64,000 bases of DNA, from NCBI GenBank assembly GCA_030789695.1, contig CM061132.1, positions 30,528,418 to 30,592,417 on the forward strand, given 5' to 3'. Each line of letters starts with the position of its first letter. The stretch's first letter is position 1. Below the pieces are notes generated by a model. That model did not search any database and had not been told where the DNA came from. It was given only the letters and a program-made list of their open reading frames with translations. Shown piece after piece: positions 10,501 to 22,760 of this stretch. A program made the position numbers and the translations under genes. The DNA is from Scilla litardierei (lineage: Eukaryota > Streptophyta > Magnoliopsida > Asparagales > Asparagaceae).

Positions 10501-11679
10501 CTTGTATAAATATTGTTCCGACCAAATTGTTAGGAAGTGTGTGCCAAATGACGAGTTTGCTAGTGTATTACATTTTTGTCATTGTGGTGCATGTGGGGGA
10601 CATTTTTCCGCACATAAAACGGTGGCCAAAATTTTGCAATGTGGATTTTATTGGCCCACCATGTTTAAGGACACATACACATATTGTAAATCTTGTGTGC
10701 CATGTCAAAAGTTAGGGGGAATAACAAAAAGAAACATGATGCCCTTAAATCCGATCTTAGAAATTGAAATTTTTGATTGTTGGGGCATAGATTTTATGGG
10801 GCCATTCCCCATTTCATTTGGGTACACATATATCTTAGTGGCCGTTGATTACGTATCCAAATGGGTGGAGGCCATTGCATGTAGGAATAATGAGGGTGCT
10901 ACCGTGCTAAAATTTCTCAAAGAAAATATTTTTGCACATTTTGGAATTCCTAAAGCTATTATTAGCGATGGTGGATCTCATTTTTGCAATAAACCATTCT
11001 CTAACTTGATGAAGAGGTTTGGGGTCACACACAAAATTTCCACACCTTACCACCCCCAAACCAATGGCCAAGCGGAATTGGCTAATAAAGAAATAAAAAA
11101 CATCCTACAAAAAATGGTGAATCCTACACGGAAGGATTGGAGTGTCCGATTGCCGGAAACACTTTGGGCATATCGGACCGCGTACAAAACAATTTTAGGA
11201 ATGTCGCCGTATAGGATTGTTTATGGAAAACATTGCCATTTGCCCGTGGAGTTAGAGCACAAATCATTGTGGGCAATTAAACAATTTAATTCTATTTGTG
11301 ACTCATCCAATAATTTTCGTAAATTACAGATTTGTGAATTGGAGGAGTTGCGGCGGGATGCATATGACAATGCCAAATTAGCCAAGGAGCGCATGAAATT
11401 TGAGCATGACAAAATGATTTTGAGGAGGGAATTTTTTCCGGGCCAAAGCGTGCTATTATACAACTCCCGGCTCCATCTCTTTCCGGGAAAATTGAGATCT
11501 AGATGGTCCGGTCGTTTGTGGTGAAACATGTCTACAACCATGGAGCGGTGACCTTGGTGAACAACAAAGATGGGAGCGAGTTCAAGGTCAATGGACAACG
11601 TTTGAAACCTTATTTTGATTCATGGGCTAAGGAGCGAAACACCGAGGAGCTTGCGGACCCGCCTTCGGGCGGCGACTAA
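7523..11679 (+). pseudogene. pol: Athila-1 Pol: protease, reverse transcriptase, RNase H, integrase
   Basis: Open in the gag frame from 7523; the first Met is at 7574, giving 1316 codons to TGA 11522-11524. Domains, numbered from that Met: protease around Asp203 (FLDLGSSVN, codon 8180-8182) with ILGRPFLAT; reverse transcriptase with [10 protein letters not shown] and the FMDD catalytic pair (9512-9523, Asp649-650); RNase H with TEKELLAV and [10 protein letters not shown] but Glu instead of the usual first catalytic Asp ([10 protein letters not shown], ~9955); integrase with zinc-binding region, [16 protein letters not shown] and [11 protein letters not shown]. Homology continues past the TGA in the next frame to TAA 11677-11679, consistent with a one-base loss near 11512. 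Otherwise strikingly intact. Confidence 0.9.
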
Positions 11680-12880
11680 ATAGGTGTGTTTATTCCAACT
11701 TTTGCTTCTACTACCCTTTCATCCATTGAGGACAATGCATATTTTTAGTTGGGGGGATGGTTGTAGGTTGTTTTAGGATGTTTAGGATGTTTAGTTAGTT
11801 GTTTTGTTAAAAATTTTTTTTTTTGGAGACATCCCTTTTGTCATCTCCAATATCTTGCGAGCTTAACATCGACTATCCTTGCTCATTTGCTAGCTTTTTG
11901 CTTGATCCCTTACATGCTACATCTTCATGCATACATTTGGATTTAAATCCTATTTTGGTATCAACTCATGGATATTTGATTGGCGTGCTTTAATTTCTTT
12001 TCCAAGTTGATTTCAAATGCTAATATACCATGAATGAGACTATTTCATATGTCATGATGCTCTATTTGAAACAATTTGAGAAAAGTGTGGTGTAAGAAAT
12101 TTCATGTTGGGATGAACGATGTAGGTTTGATTGGATAGGAGATGGCCAATTTGTTATGCATTGTTTTCCTTTTAGGAGTGGGTGGATGAATTGCTAATTC
12201 GTGAATGAGAATGAGAGTAATATAAGTGAATTGCCTTTCTAATCAAGTTTAGTAGCCGGTGCCCCACGAAACATTGGGGAGGACGCCAAAAAACGAGATT
12301 TAGAAATCATTTCACCTTTTTGCCTATATTACGTTATCGCGTGTATGCAAATAATAAAAACAAAAAAAACAACAAAAAAAATAGAAAAGAAAAGGCGCAT
12401 CGTTCTTCTAGTCTTGTCAAGTAGTCGGTGCCCCATGAAACATTGGGGAGGACACGAAATAGAAGATTTAGGGGAGTGCACAAAAACATAAGAAAAGAAA
12501 GTAAAAAAAAGAAAAATGATGAAAAAAAAGTATGAATAATTGAGTGAATAACCTACATGAATTTTGCAAATCTCATTCCCCCACAACTTAGAGAAAAATT
12601 TCTTTTGTATTGGCCATTTCCTTGAAGATTAGCATTTTTGACATCGTGATATCCCGACACATGTGATACGGGCTTATTGCCTCACTTTTCTTTGAATTGG
12701 ATAAAAGAGTGTGTCATTCGTTATGTACTTTCATACATTGGTTATATTGACTTTGAAATCACTTGGAAATAACTTTTGGAATATGCCATAAGAATTTTGT
12801 GAGTTTGATGTACGTTTCCATTTTAATCCGAATGTATCGCTTGATTTGCTAGGGACTAGCAAATAGCTAGTTGGGGGGTG
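11680..12880 (+). other. Athila-1 3' untranslated region and polypurine tract
   Basis: No env-like ORF. Holds TTAGTTGGGGGG (11746-11757), an A-rich stretch near 12350-12550, a duplicated ~50 bp block, and TAGTTGGGGGG at 12869-12878 immediately before the 3' LTR, the likely polypurine tract. Confidence 0.75.
12251..12470 (+). repeat. Direct repeat pair (~50 bp) with small hairpin
   Basis: 12251-12303 and 12420-12470 share AGTAGYCGGTGCCCCA, CGAAACATTGGGGAGGAC and AGATTTAG. Each includes CCCCA...TGGGG, able to pair across an 8-base loop. Confidence 0.7.
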
Positions 12881-14087
12881 TGATTCGGGGTAAAAATTGC
12901 TTATTTCCCCCCATTTCTGGGTATTTTATGTTTATTTCGTATTAATTTTGGCATTGATACGTACGTTTTAGTGAAATTGTGGATTATTAACGTTTAATCT
13001 ATTTTTATACATAAAATACGATTTCTATGGACTAATTTTAGATCCTCTTATTTTTCAGGTACTCCTGGAAATTTTCCAGATTTTCTGGAATTTTTCCAGA
13101 ATTTTCTGGTGCTTGGGGCTATTTTTGGTGAATTATTGGAGTTAAAATGGATTTTCTGGGAATTTCTGTGAAATGCTAAAAGGAAAAAAAGCCTTATTGG
13201 GCCTTGAGGCCCGCGGCCCGCTTCTGAGCGGGCCGCAATTTGTTTTATTAAAAAAAAATTAATAAAACATTTTCGCCCAGCGGGCCGACCCGCCTGGCCG
13301 GCCCGCCAGGCGTTTGAACGGAGAAAGGGGGGGCGCACGCGCCCCCACCCCAAATTTCGAAGCGCGCAAGGCGCTGCGCTGGCTGGGGGGGCCGGGAAAA
13401 TTTAATCCCGCCCCCCGGTTTGCAAAAATATGGTTTTTGGGTCCAAAATTTGCCTGGACGAACAAAAAACACAGAAATGAGCTTGGGCCTGTAACGAAAT
13501 TGTGTTCTGTTTTCTTCTAAGGCTGAAGTGTTTTGGCTTGGGGGACTTAGTTTTTTTTGGGAGCAGTTTTTTTAGGGCTGGCCTTGGGGGATTCTTTTTC
13601 AAGGAGAAATTTCTAGGGCTTGGAAAATCTTGGAGAAAGAGTAAAGATCAAGAGAGAAGATCAAAGGAGACGATCAAAAGGGGGTTCTCTTGTGCTTTAG
13701 CTTTTATTTCTCAATTTCTCTTGTTGAATTTTGTTCATTGTAAAAACATTTGGATGTTAACTTGGAAATCAAAAATGGTGATTTTGTTTATCATGAGTGG
13801 CTAGTCTTATTGTGTGTGTTTATGGTGGATGGTTGTATGTTGGGCTTACAAATTTCATTTCTAGCTTGAATTTTAACTCTCATATGTGAATGAAATGTTG
13901 AGTTAGTCTTGTTCAATTGGAACCCTAGTGGGAAATCCAAAGAGAGGTTCATCCTAGTGGACCCTCTCTATTGTGTTTATTGTAAAATTTTCTCAATGTT
14001 TCATTCACTATCTTTTCGCACCCAACGTGTTCGATGAAATGCCAAACTATCCGATCACTCTCTCCTTAGCCGGATGAGGGATCGTAG
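12881..14087 (+). repeat. Athila-1 3' LTR, cut by assembly gap
   Basis: Collinear with 4552-5807. The GC-rich block after position 13310 is about 50 bp shorter than in the 5' copy. About 300 bp of the LTR end is missing in the N run. Confidence 0.9.
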
Positions 14088-14587
14088 NNNNNNNNNNNNN
14101 NNNNNNNNNNNNNNNNNNNNNNNNNNNNNNNNNNNNNNNNNNNNNNNNNNNNNNNNNNNNNNNNNNNNNNNNNNNNNNNNNNNNNNNNNNNNNNNNNNNN
14201 NNNNNNNNNNNNNNNNNNNNNNNNNNNNNNNNNNNNNNNNNNNNNNNNNNNNNNNNNNNNNNNNNNNNNNNNNNNNNNNNNNNNNNNNNNNNNNNNNNNN
14301 NNNNNNNNNNNNNNNNNNNNNNNNNNNNNNNNNNNNNNNNNNNNNNNNNNNNNNNNNNNNNNNNNNNNNNNNNNNNNNNNNNNNNNNNNNNNNNNNNNNN
14401 NNNNNNNNNNNNNNNNNNNNNNNNNNNNNNNNNNNNNNNNNNNNNNNNNNNNNNNNNNNNNNNNNNNNNNNNNNNNNNNNNNNNNNNNNNNNNNNNNNNN
14501 NNNNNNNNNNNNNNNNNNNNNNNNNNNNNNNNNNNNNNNNNNNNNNNNNNNNNNNNNNNNNNNNNNNNNNNNNNNNNNNNNNNNNNN
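14088..14587. other. Assembly gap (500 N)
   Basis: Exactly 500 N, a conventional placeholder. Before it is Athila-1 3' LTR; after it is LARD-A LTR. The missing sequence should include the LTR end, the rest of the Tat element and the left flank of LARD-A, so the true gap is probably much longer than 500. Confidence 0.95.
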
Positions 14588-15858
14588 ACGTCGTAGACGG
14601 CAAATCCGCGAAGTAGCACGTCCAAGTGGGGCCCACAGCAGTGCTAGGGGTCCAAGGGGGCCCACAACACCTCAGGAGCACTTGGGGGGCCCACCACAGA
14701 AGTTGGTGTGGGAGAAACAATGTTGCGACGAAGTTCGGTCGGTCGGACTTGGTCGGTGCGAGGGTTCCTCTCGATCAGACCGAGAAGGGCTCTCGGTCGT
14801 GCAAGTTGCAGCGCAGCGGGGTCGGGAGCTTGGGCGGTGCGAGGGATTTTGTCGGTCAGACCGATAGATCCCGTCGGTCGCAGCGGGGCGGCCAAGCTGC
14901 AACGTTGCAGCTTGCAACGAAGCGGAGCAGCGCGGGCTGTTCTCTCGGTCGATGCGGGGAGCGGCTTCGGTCAAGCGCTTGGCGATGCGGAGCGGAGCGG
15001 AGCGGTGGCAACGAAGCGGGGTGCGGAGCGGGCGCTCGGTCTGACCGAGCGGTGCTCTCGGTCGGAGCGGGCGACAGCGGGGGCGCTTGCAGTGGAGCGT
15101 TGCAAGCGGCGCTGTGGAGCGGAGCGTCGGTCGTGCACTAGGATGTGCGGGGGCGGCCGTCGGTCGTGCACTGGGCGATCGTCGCAACGTTGCGACGAAC
15201 GTCGGGAGGGTGTTTTTTGACGGCTAGGGTTTGAGAAATGCGAAAATAATTTATCCTAGGGCTAATATAAATAGATTAGAGCTAGGGTTAGGGTTAGGGT
15301 TTAATAAAAACGTAATTAAATAATTAAAATAATTAATTAAAAATAGATTTACTCTTCTCTCCCTCACACGAGATGGGTGCGGCCAAAAATTCTGAAACTT
15401 TGCCTAAAAATTCTTTAATACGTTATTATAATATAGGAATTTTATTGTAATTAAAACTCTTATAAAAATAGGTTTTAAAATTATTTAAAACTTTCAAAAA
15501 AATGGAAAATAGGTCAAATTAAGTCCAAAAATTGTGAAATAATTCTGGGGTGTTCGGGACGACTAAAGAAAGAGAGTGGAGAAGACGGATCTAAATTTTG
15601 ACGTCGAAAGACGAAACTAAAATTCGAAACGTCTCGCGTCAAAACAGAAAGTCGCGACGTCACGTCAAATAAGTTAGTATCGCGGAAGAACGACTCGAGA
15701 TATGTCGTTCCCAAGTTATTCCCCAATCTAATGCTTTCAGAGACGATCACGATGACATATCACACAAAAACGTTCAAAAACAAATAAGGTCTAAAATAAA
15801 CACGTGCACGATCAAAAGCACGTGCACGAAGAAGGTACGATAGAAACAGGCCGTTACA
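14588..15858 (-). repeat. LARD-A 3' LTR, partial
   Basis: Corresponds to 21073-22331 at roughly 97-98% identity by eye; most differences are C/T or G/A transitions. The longest difference is 10 extra bases in a GGAGC-rich tract near 14995. The left part is in the gap. Confidence 0.88.
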
Positions 15859-18800
15859 TTCTACCCACCTTAGAAATGATTCCGCCCTCGGAATCACTCA
15901 CACTAGTAATAATTACCCATATAACCTTATACCCGCGACTATCATATCTACTCAAAAGATTTCTAATCTTGCAACTTCGAACAACATTTCTCAATAATTC
16001 CTCATAATCCATCTTTTCGCTGGGCAAAGCCACGACTAAACTCACCTCCTAATAATATAGATCCATCACTACCGTTCCAATTTCCAACTCCAAGTTCTCA
16101 TAAAAATAATAATTATTTTCTGATATCGTACCACTCCACGAAACATCATCATCGCTCATTAATATTTTTTTTTTGAATCCCTAAATCTTTTCCCAACATT
16201 AATAAATCTCCAAAAAAAATGAGATTCTAGTCATCCACCAATCCAAGACATAATCATTTGTCTATCCTATAATACCTTCACCAATCAGCAATCGTCGTGT
16301 CTTCAATACATTCTTGTCATATCTCCCCATAAATTTATCCACCAAATAATTTGATCTGTCAGAATTACCCCTCATCCTACTCACTATAACTAATCCCAAC
16401 CAACATTAAGTCCGACTACCTAAACATCCATTAATCTCCACACGTCGTGTTTCTCCAATGTCTTCCCACGTCAACTCAACAATCAAGTCTCGATGCTATT
16501 AAAAGCTCTACTCCATCTCATGATCACCCTAACTCATACTATTCTCCGCAGTTACTCCTATCCACCACCCGTCTAAGCCTCAAGTCTGATAATTCATCAT
16601 CTCCTCGCATTTAATCTCATTCAAACAGAATTCTCCATTGAGTCCACCACACTTCGGTTTTATAAATAAATCTTTGGACAGTCCATTCTTTTCATCCAAC
16701 AGATATTCTAATCCATCATCCTCGTGTTCCAAAATCAGTTAATCATTGCTATAATAAATCTCATCTCACCCCGAGCCTACCCGCAAACAAAAATCCTATC
16801 ACGATAATAGCTAGTCCCAACTAATATAACAACCATAAACACGGAAACTTCTTTAAGGGAGAAGAAGAGAAGAGAAAGAGGGACTTAAGGCCAAAGAAAT
16901 ATTTTAAAAAATTTGGAAAAAAAACATGTGGTGTTGCGGTAATGGATGAGGGAGGTTAAGTGATTTGTGATCTTGTGGGCTAGTTTGAAAACTTTAAAGA
17001 TCTGGTTTAAAGAAAACAAAGTTTTGATACAGTCACATACAACCAAGATAAACCATTCATTAAGACTAAAACTAAATCTAAGGATCTGCCTGCGATGACG
17101 CCATTCTTATAAGCATGAATACCGTCATTCAGACAACTCCCATCATACCATGGTTAACACGGAGCGCTCATTCAAGACACAAGGGCAATCATCAGGATCC
17201 TAACAATAACACACGCATACAGGTCTACACACTCTACCTATACTCAGGCACTGCAACGACATCACCTACCAAAGGGCCTACTCCTAAACTGGAGATAGCA
17301 TGGATGACTACAAGGTCTAATGTCTAGATAAAAGAAGGAAGGAAAACTAAGTCAAAAGCGGAACGAAATAAGATCGGAAAGAACGAGTTCAAATAAGACA
17401 GGTGTAAGGAGATAGTTGGTTGGATGAGACAAAATATTCTTCAAAAATAATTAGATTGATGACAGGAGAATTACATGTAGAATATGGTATCATATACTTT
17501 TTTTTAAAAAAAATGTAGGAGGAAGTGAGCAGATGGTAGAATTTTAAAATTTTGGAAAGAGGTAAGACGAAAGAAGGATGGGTAGAGTGAAAGAAAAACG
17601 TTTGTTTTGCAAATGAAAATAAGTTTACACAAAGATTTTGAAATGTGGTCACGAGGAACATAGAACAGATATAATAATAATAATAAAATAATTTAAGTCC
17701 CCCCTAGTTTAGAAAATATTTTAAAAGTATGCAAGGTAAGTGATTTAGAAGTAGATCTTGTAGCCCAGAAAATATAATTTGAATCATTAAAATGTCAACA
17801 TGGTTTTAAAAATGTAAATATGAAAGATACCGATTTGAAACAACTACCAGATAGTAACTTGAAAATTGACGACCAAGGAGATTTCAAAATCTAAGAAGGA
17901 ACTTTCAACCGAAAAGCAATAAATTTTTAAATATATATATAATAAAGGGTTTTCAAGGGAGTTAAACCGAGCGAAGAATTTAATAATGGGTTTCGAAAAC
18001 AAGAAATAAAAGAAATAAAAATAGGATGAGATAGCGATTGTTTTGCAGATGAACGTAAGTTTAAACGAGGATTCTTGGAGTATGAGCACGATGAACATAG
18101 GGATGTTCATACATATACGAGAAGAATTTAAAGTTCTCTTTGGTTTAGAAAATATTCTAAAAGTACGTGCGGTGAATGATTAGTAATAAAATTTTGTAGT
18201 TTAGAAAAGCAATATATATATAATTAAAGAATTGGTAACGAGGTTTTAAAACTGAAACACGAAAATGCCGATTTGAAAACAGATACGGGATAAAATAATT
18301 TTACGACCGAAAGGTTTCAAAATTTGCGAAAGAATTTTAACTCAACCGAAAGTTTTTTTAAACAATTGATAAAAAAGTTTTCAAAGAAGCCAAATTGGGC
18401 GGAGAATTTAATAATGAATTTCGAAAATACTTTTAAAGGAAGCAGGTTTTGGGAAAGGAAAAAAATTTTGAAAATAAGTACGAGATAGTAGAAATAAATT
18501 GTGTAGTTTATAAAAGTAATATATATATATTTTGGAAACAAGGAAAATAATGCGAGATGTTGACTTAAAACATTTACGGCCAAGAAAGCTCCAAGTCAAT
18601 TAAAAGTTTTAACTCGATCCAAAACAGCAAATGTTAAATATATAATACAGGGGTTTTCAAAGAAATCAAGCCAGAGCGAAAACTTAATAAGGAAAGTCGA
18701 AAATAATTTTAGAGGAGGTAGAATTGGTCGAGGAAGGGATTCGAAGGATCGATGATGATCATTAGGAAACGATCACGAGAATCGAGAGAAAGGAAAAATG

Positions 18801-19304
18801 ATCGCATGGAGATTACACGTAAGATATGAATCGTGAAGAGCTACGATGGGACTCTATGGTCGATAGCACAAAATTTGCAAGGTTCAGATGGATGCTAGAG
18901 GACAAGGGTTCTAATCATCGGGTCGTCTAAAGATTAGGATAACTCAGCTCTAAGACTTCCTAATGAGCTAGAATATAATCAGGATCTAAAGAGAAGGTTC
19001 CTAAGAGAATCGAGGTTACGTTCTGCTGGGCCCGAAGTCGATGGATCCAAGCGAAAGACAAGGAGAGAAGGACTCTAGAAATCTAATACGATCAGAATCA
19101 AATGGGGATGCTAAAATAGTCTAGGACGAGGACGACTAAATCTTAACCAAGGCATCCGACTATCAACCTGGGACGTCTACCTAAGTCTTCCTACCACCTA
19201 AGACTGGGAAAACCTAATTCAGACTTGTACGTGGATATTAAATGAATGCGGTACTTTTATTGTTCCGAACTTTTGCAAGACCTGCATGGGCCACCACTAA
19301 AACC
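15859..19304 (-). other. LARD-A internal region, non-coding
   Basis: No frame of significance on either strand. The plus strand is C-rich and G-poor from 15859 to ~16850, mixed to ~17330, and G/A-rich, C-poor from there to ~19240. 18720-19250 is recognisably similar (inverted) to the start of the LARD-B interior at 56116-56560. The last 25 bases next to the 5' LTR match the LARD-B post-LTR block. Confidence 0.75.
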
Positions 19305-22300
19305 TGTCACGCCCCGCTTCCCAAAATGGACGGAAGCGAAACGTGACGAGGCCCGCTTAGGCCAGAGCTTGAGAAGCTCGGACCCAATAAGCGTCTGTAG
19401 AGGTACCATTTTAAAAGATTTTCAGGTTCTTGCATTTTTATAGTTCGAAACAACAAAAGTACGGAAAAGATATTGCATTCATTAAATTAGAGATATGATA
19501 TCCAACAAATACAAAGTCTAAAAGAAGCCTAAGCATGGGAACAAAAGTTTAAAGACAAACCGAAAAGTAGTGACCTCTGAAAGTGGCGACCAAAAGACCA
19601 CAAGGTCTGGTCCTTGTCAGGTACGTACTCTGATGACGACGTCCTCGGCTCCACGTACTCCAGCGAGTCTGCCTCGTCCACGATCTCTGTCTGAACACCT
19701 GATGTACATCACCTAAGAAAAAGGAACTGTACGTCAGGTAAAGTCTACAATAAGGGTTAGACTTTACTGCAAGTGCACCGAAATTTAAACAACGGTTTAC
19801 TGGTTGATTAGCATGATGAGGTTCTTTTACACAACAGTTTACTGGTTGATTAGCATGCTGTGGTTATAACAGAGTAACACGACAGGAAGAAACGCAGCAG
19901 GAAAGTAAAAACGGGACAAGTAGTAGTTGTAGCGTGTGCTACCAACTACGTGACTAACCTACAGGTGTCAAGACAAGACGGGACGTGACAAAAACAAGGC
20001 AGGAGAAGACAAGTGAGACACGAAAGGGTTCACGCCTTACGGTTCGAGGGGGATCAGACCCTCTTGCCGTGCGCACGCTCAACCCAACCCCAAACCCCAA
20101 GACAAGACAAGACATGACACCAGTACAAGGGATCACTCGCTCTAGCTTGGCGAGTGCCCTATTGCCCGTAGGCTGAGAATCCGTACAAGGGATCACTCTC
20201 TCTAGCTTGGAGAGTGCCCTATTGCCCTCGGGCTGTGTATTAGTACAAGGGATCACTCTCTCAACTTGGAGAGTGCCCTATTGCCCGCAGGCTGTGAATC
20301 AGTACAAGGGATCACTCGGTGAGTGCCCTATTGCCCAGCGGGCTGTGCAAGACGGGACGTGACGTGACACGACAGGAAGGGTTATTCTAGGTTGTCCACA
20401 CACACACACTCACATGATAGCCCTACAGCATCAAAAGTTGTTGTTGTCAGGCTCAGACTTCGTCGTCAAGTCCGAGCCGTCAGGAGTCGTCCCGGACGCT
20501 ATCATTTCACGTCCGGTTCTATACATTCACAGTCTAACAGTTCTAGCAATCTAAGACCAAAGCACGATCAAAAACGCAAGTGGGTACACTTGCCTGCGCT
20601 GGCGAGTGTGTCGTCCTCTCGAAGCGTCTCGTCCAAGCGTCTCGTCCGCATAAGTCCGTCTGAAATATCGCCACGGCGACGATGTCAGGTCTCAAATTCA
20701 TCAAATCCTATTAGGGTTCGTTTCTAGGTTTTCGGGACTATCCTATTCGTCAAAAAGTCACTTTTTTTATGTTTCAGCCTAATCGACGATCTATCCTATG
20801 TGCACAGTCAACAAAGTCCGTTCGTCGATTTCTAAGTTCGTACAACGTTTTACAGGTGCTGGAAAATAAATTTAGTTCAAGTTGACGGTTTTTAGTTTAG
20901 GGTTCAGTCAGCTATTGTGGGGGTTTCTACGAGTTTCGGGGAACCAACCTGAACCGGAGTTTGTCGTAGAATGGATGTCGTGTCTGATCGGAGAACTCCT
21001 CAGCTTCAGATCTGGTCCTCGCACGATTCTCCAAAAGTCTGAACTTGCGACAAAGGCCTACGACGTGTCGCAACGTCGTAGACGGCAAATCCGCGAAGTA
21101 GCACGTCCAAGTGGGGCCCACAGCAGTGCTAGGGGTCCAAGGGGGCCCACAACACCTCAGGAGCACTTGGGAGGCCACCACAGAAGTTGGTGTGGGAGAA
21201 ACAATGTTGCGACGAAGTTCGGTCGGTCGGACTTGGTCGGTGCGAGGGTTCCTCTCGGTCAGACCGAGAGGGGCTCTTGGTCGTGCAAGTTGCAGCGCAG
21301 CGGGGTCGGGAGCTTGGGCGGTGCGAGGGATTTTGTCGGTCAGACCGACAGATCCCGTCGGTCACAGTGGGGCGGCCAAGCTGCAACGTTGCAGCTTGCA
21401 ACAAAGCGGAGCAGCGCGGGCTGTTCTCTCGGTCGGTGCGGGGAGCGGCTTCGGTCAGGCGCTTGGCGATGCGGAGCGGTGGCAACGAAGCGGGGTGCGG
21501 AGCGGGCACTCGGTCTGACCGAGCGGTGCTCTCGGTCGGAGCGGGCGACAGCGGGGGCGCTTGCAGCGGAGCGTTGCAAGCGGCGCTGCAGAGCCGAGCG
21601 TCGGTCGTGCACTAGGATGTGCGGGGGCGGCCGTCGGTAGTGCACTGGGCGATCGTCGCAACGTTGCGACGAACGTCGGGAGGGTGTTTTTTGACGGCTA
21701 GGGTTTGAGAAATGCGAAAATAATTTATCCTAGGGCTAATATAAATAGATTAGAGCTAGGGTTAGGGTTAGGGTTTAATAAAAACGTAATTAAATAATTA
21801 AAATAATTAATTAAAAATAGATTTACTCTTCTCTCCCTCACACGAGATGGGTGCGGCCAAAAATTCTGAAACTTTGCCTAAAAATTCTTTAATACGTTAT
21901 TATAATATAGGAATTTTATTGTAATTAAAACTCTTATAAAAATAGGTTTTAAAATTATTTAAAACTTTCAAAAAAATGGAAAATAGGTCAAATTAAGTCC
22001 AAAAATTGTGAAATAATTCTGGGGTGTTCGGGACGACTAAAGAAAGAGAGTGGAGAAGACGGATCTAAATTTCGACGTCGAGAGACGAAACTAAAATTCG
22101 AAACGTCTCGCGTCAAAACAGAAAGTCGCGACGTCACGTCAAATAAGTTAGTATTGCGGAAGAACGACTCGAGATATGTTGTTCCCAAGTTATTCCCCAA
22201 TCTAATACTTTCAGAGACGATCACGACGATATATCACACAAAAACGTTCAAAAACAAATAAGGTCAAAATAAACACGTGCACTATCAAAAGCACGTGCAC

Positions 22301-22331
22301 GAAGAAGGTACGATAGAAACAGGCTGTTACA
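19305..22331 (-). repeat. LARD-A 5' LTR, complete (3027 bp)
   Basis: On the plus strand it runs from TGTCACGCCCCGCTTCCC to GGCTGTTACA. It includes a four-copy minisatellite and a very GC-rich zone (21070-21680), then an AT-rich zone. The GC-rich zone makes several long but meaningless open frames. Confidence 0.87.
20123..20348 (-). repeat. Minisatellite in LARD-A LTR (4 copies, ~60 bp)
   Basis: Units start at 20123, 20183, 20243 and 20302 with GTACAAGGGATCACTC and contain GAGTGCCCTATTGCCC. The last unit is ~14 bp shorter. The same unit occurs with different copy number in LARD-C (22761, 44981). Confidence 0.9.
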
Positions 22332-22760
22332 CGTACTCTGGCAAGTCCGCCTTGTCAACGTACTCTGGCTCAACACCTGACGTACAGCACCCAAGAGAAA
22401 AGGAACTGTACGTCAGGTAAAGTCTACACAGAAATGTTAGACTCTACTTCAAGTGTATTTTAATTTAAAGGAACGATTTACTGGTTGATTAACATACTGG
22501 GGTTATAACATGGCATTTAAAGAAAGTAAACGGAGCAGGAAAAGTAAACACGACACACTGTAGCTGTAGCGTGTGCTACCGACTACGGGACAAACCTAAA
22601 CGGGTCAAGACAAGACGAGACAAGATGTGACAAGACAAGACAAGACAAGACAAGACACGTGTGACTCGAAGGGTTCACGCCTTACGGTTCGAGGGGGATC
22701 AGACTCTCTCCCCGTGCGCACGCTCAACCCTACCCCAACCCAAGTGTACAAGACAAGTCC

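Larger units (their letters stand above)
4552..14087 (+). mobile_element. Athila-1: young Athila-lineage Ty3/gypsy element, 3' end lost in gap
   Basis: 5' LTR 4552-6110, primer binding site 6117, gag, pol, 3' untranslated region, and a 3' LTR from 12881 into the gap. The two LTRs are collinear and differ by only about a dozen substitutions over the 1.2 kb that can be compared, plus one GC-rich block ~50 bp longer in the 5' copy, so insertion was recent. It sits in the antisense ORF of the Tat element. Its target duplication cannot be checked because the right flank is in the gap. There is no env-like ORF. Confidence 0.93.
14588..22331 (-). mobile_element. LARD-A: non-autonomous LTR element with ~3 kb LTRs
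   Basis: Two direct copies of a GC-rich LTR (14588-15858 partial, 19305-22331 complete) flank 3.4 kb without coding signal. On the minus strand the LTR starts TGTAACRGCC and ends AAGCGGGGCGTGACA. The polypurine tract (AAGGTGGGTAGAA, minus strand) abuts the 3' LTR at 15858/15859, which sets the orientation. Long LTRs plus a non-coding interior fit the large retrotransposon derivative (LARD) class. The polypurine tract and adjoining GATTCCGAGGGCGGAATC resemble the pol end of Tekay-type chromoviruses, a possible autonomous partner (inference). The right end is inserted in a related LTR (22332 onward). Confidence 0.8.

Noticed and set aside
13048..13804. Small ORFs repeated in both Athila-1 LTRs (also 4814-5491)
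   Set aside because: They are within LTRs, and their duplication follows from LTR identity. No known domain.
15284..15302. TTAGGG-like repeats (also 21757-21775) as interstitial telomere
   Set aside because: Only about three units, and they are the same spot in two LTR copies. Plant telomeres are TTTAGGG. Chance low-complexity sequence.
20882..21661. Long overlapping open frames on both strands in the LARD-A LTR (also 14626-15220)
   Set aside because: They lie in a very GC-rich LTR zone with few stop codons in any frame, overlap on both strands, and differ between the two LTR copies by indels. No domain is recognisable.
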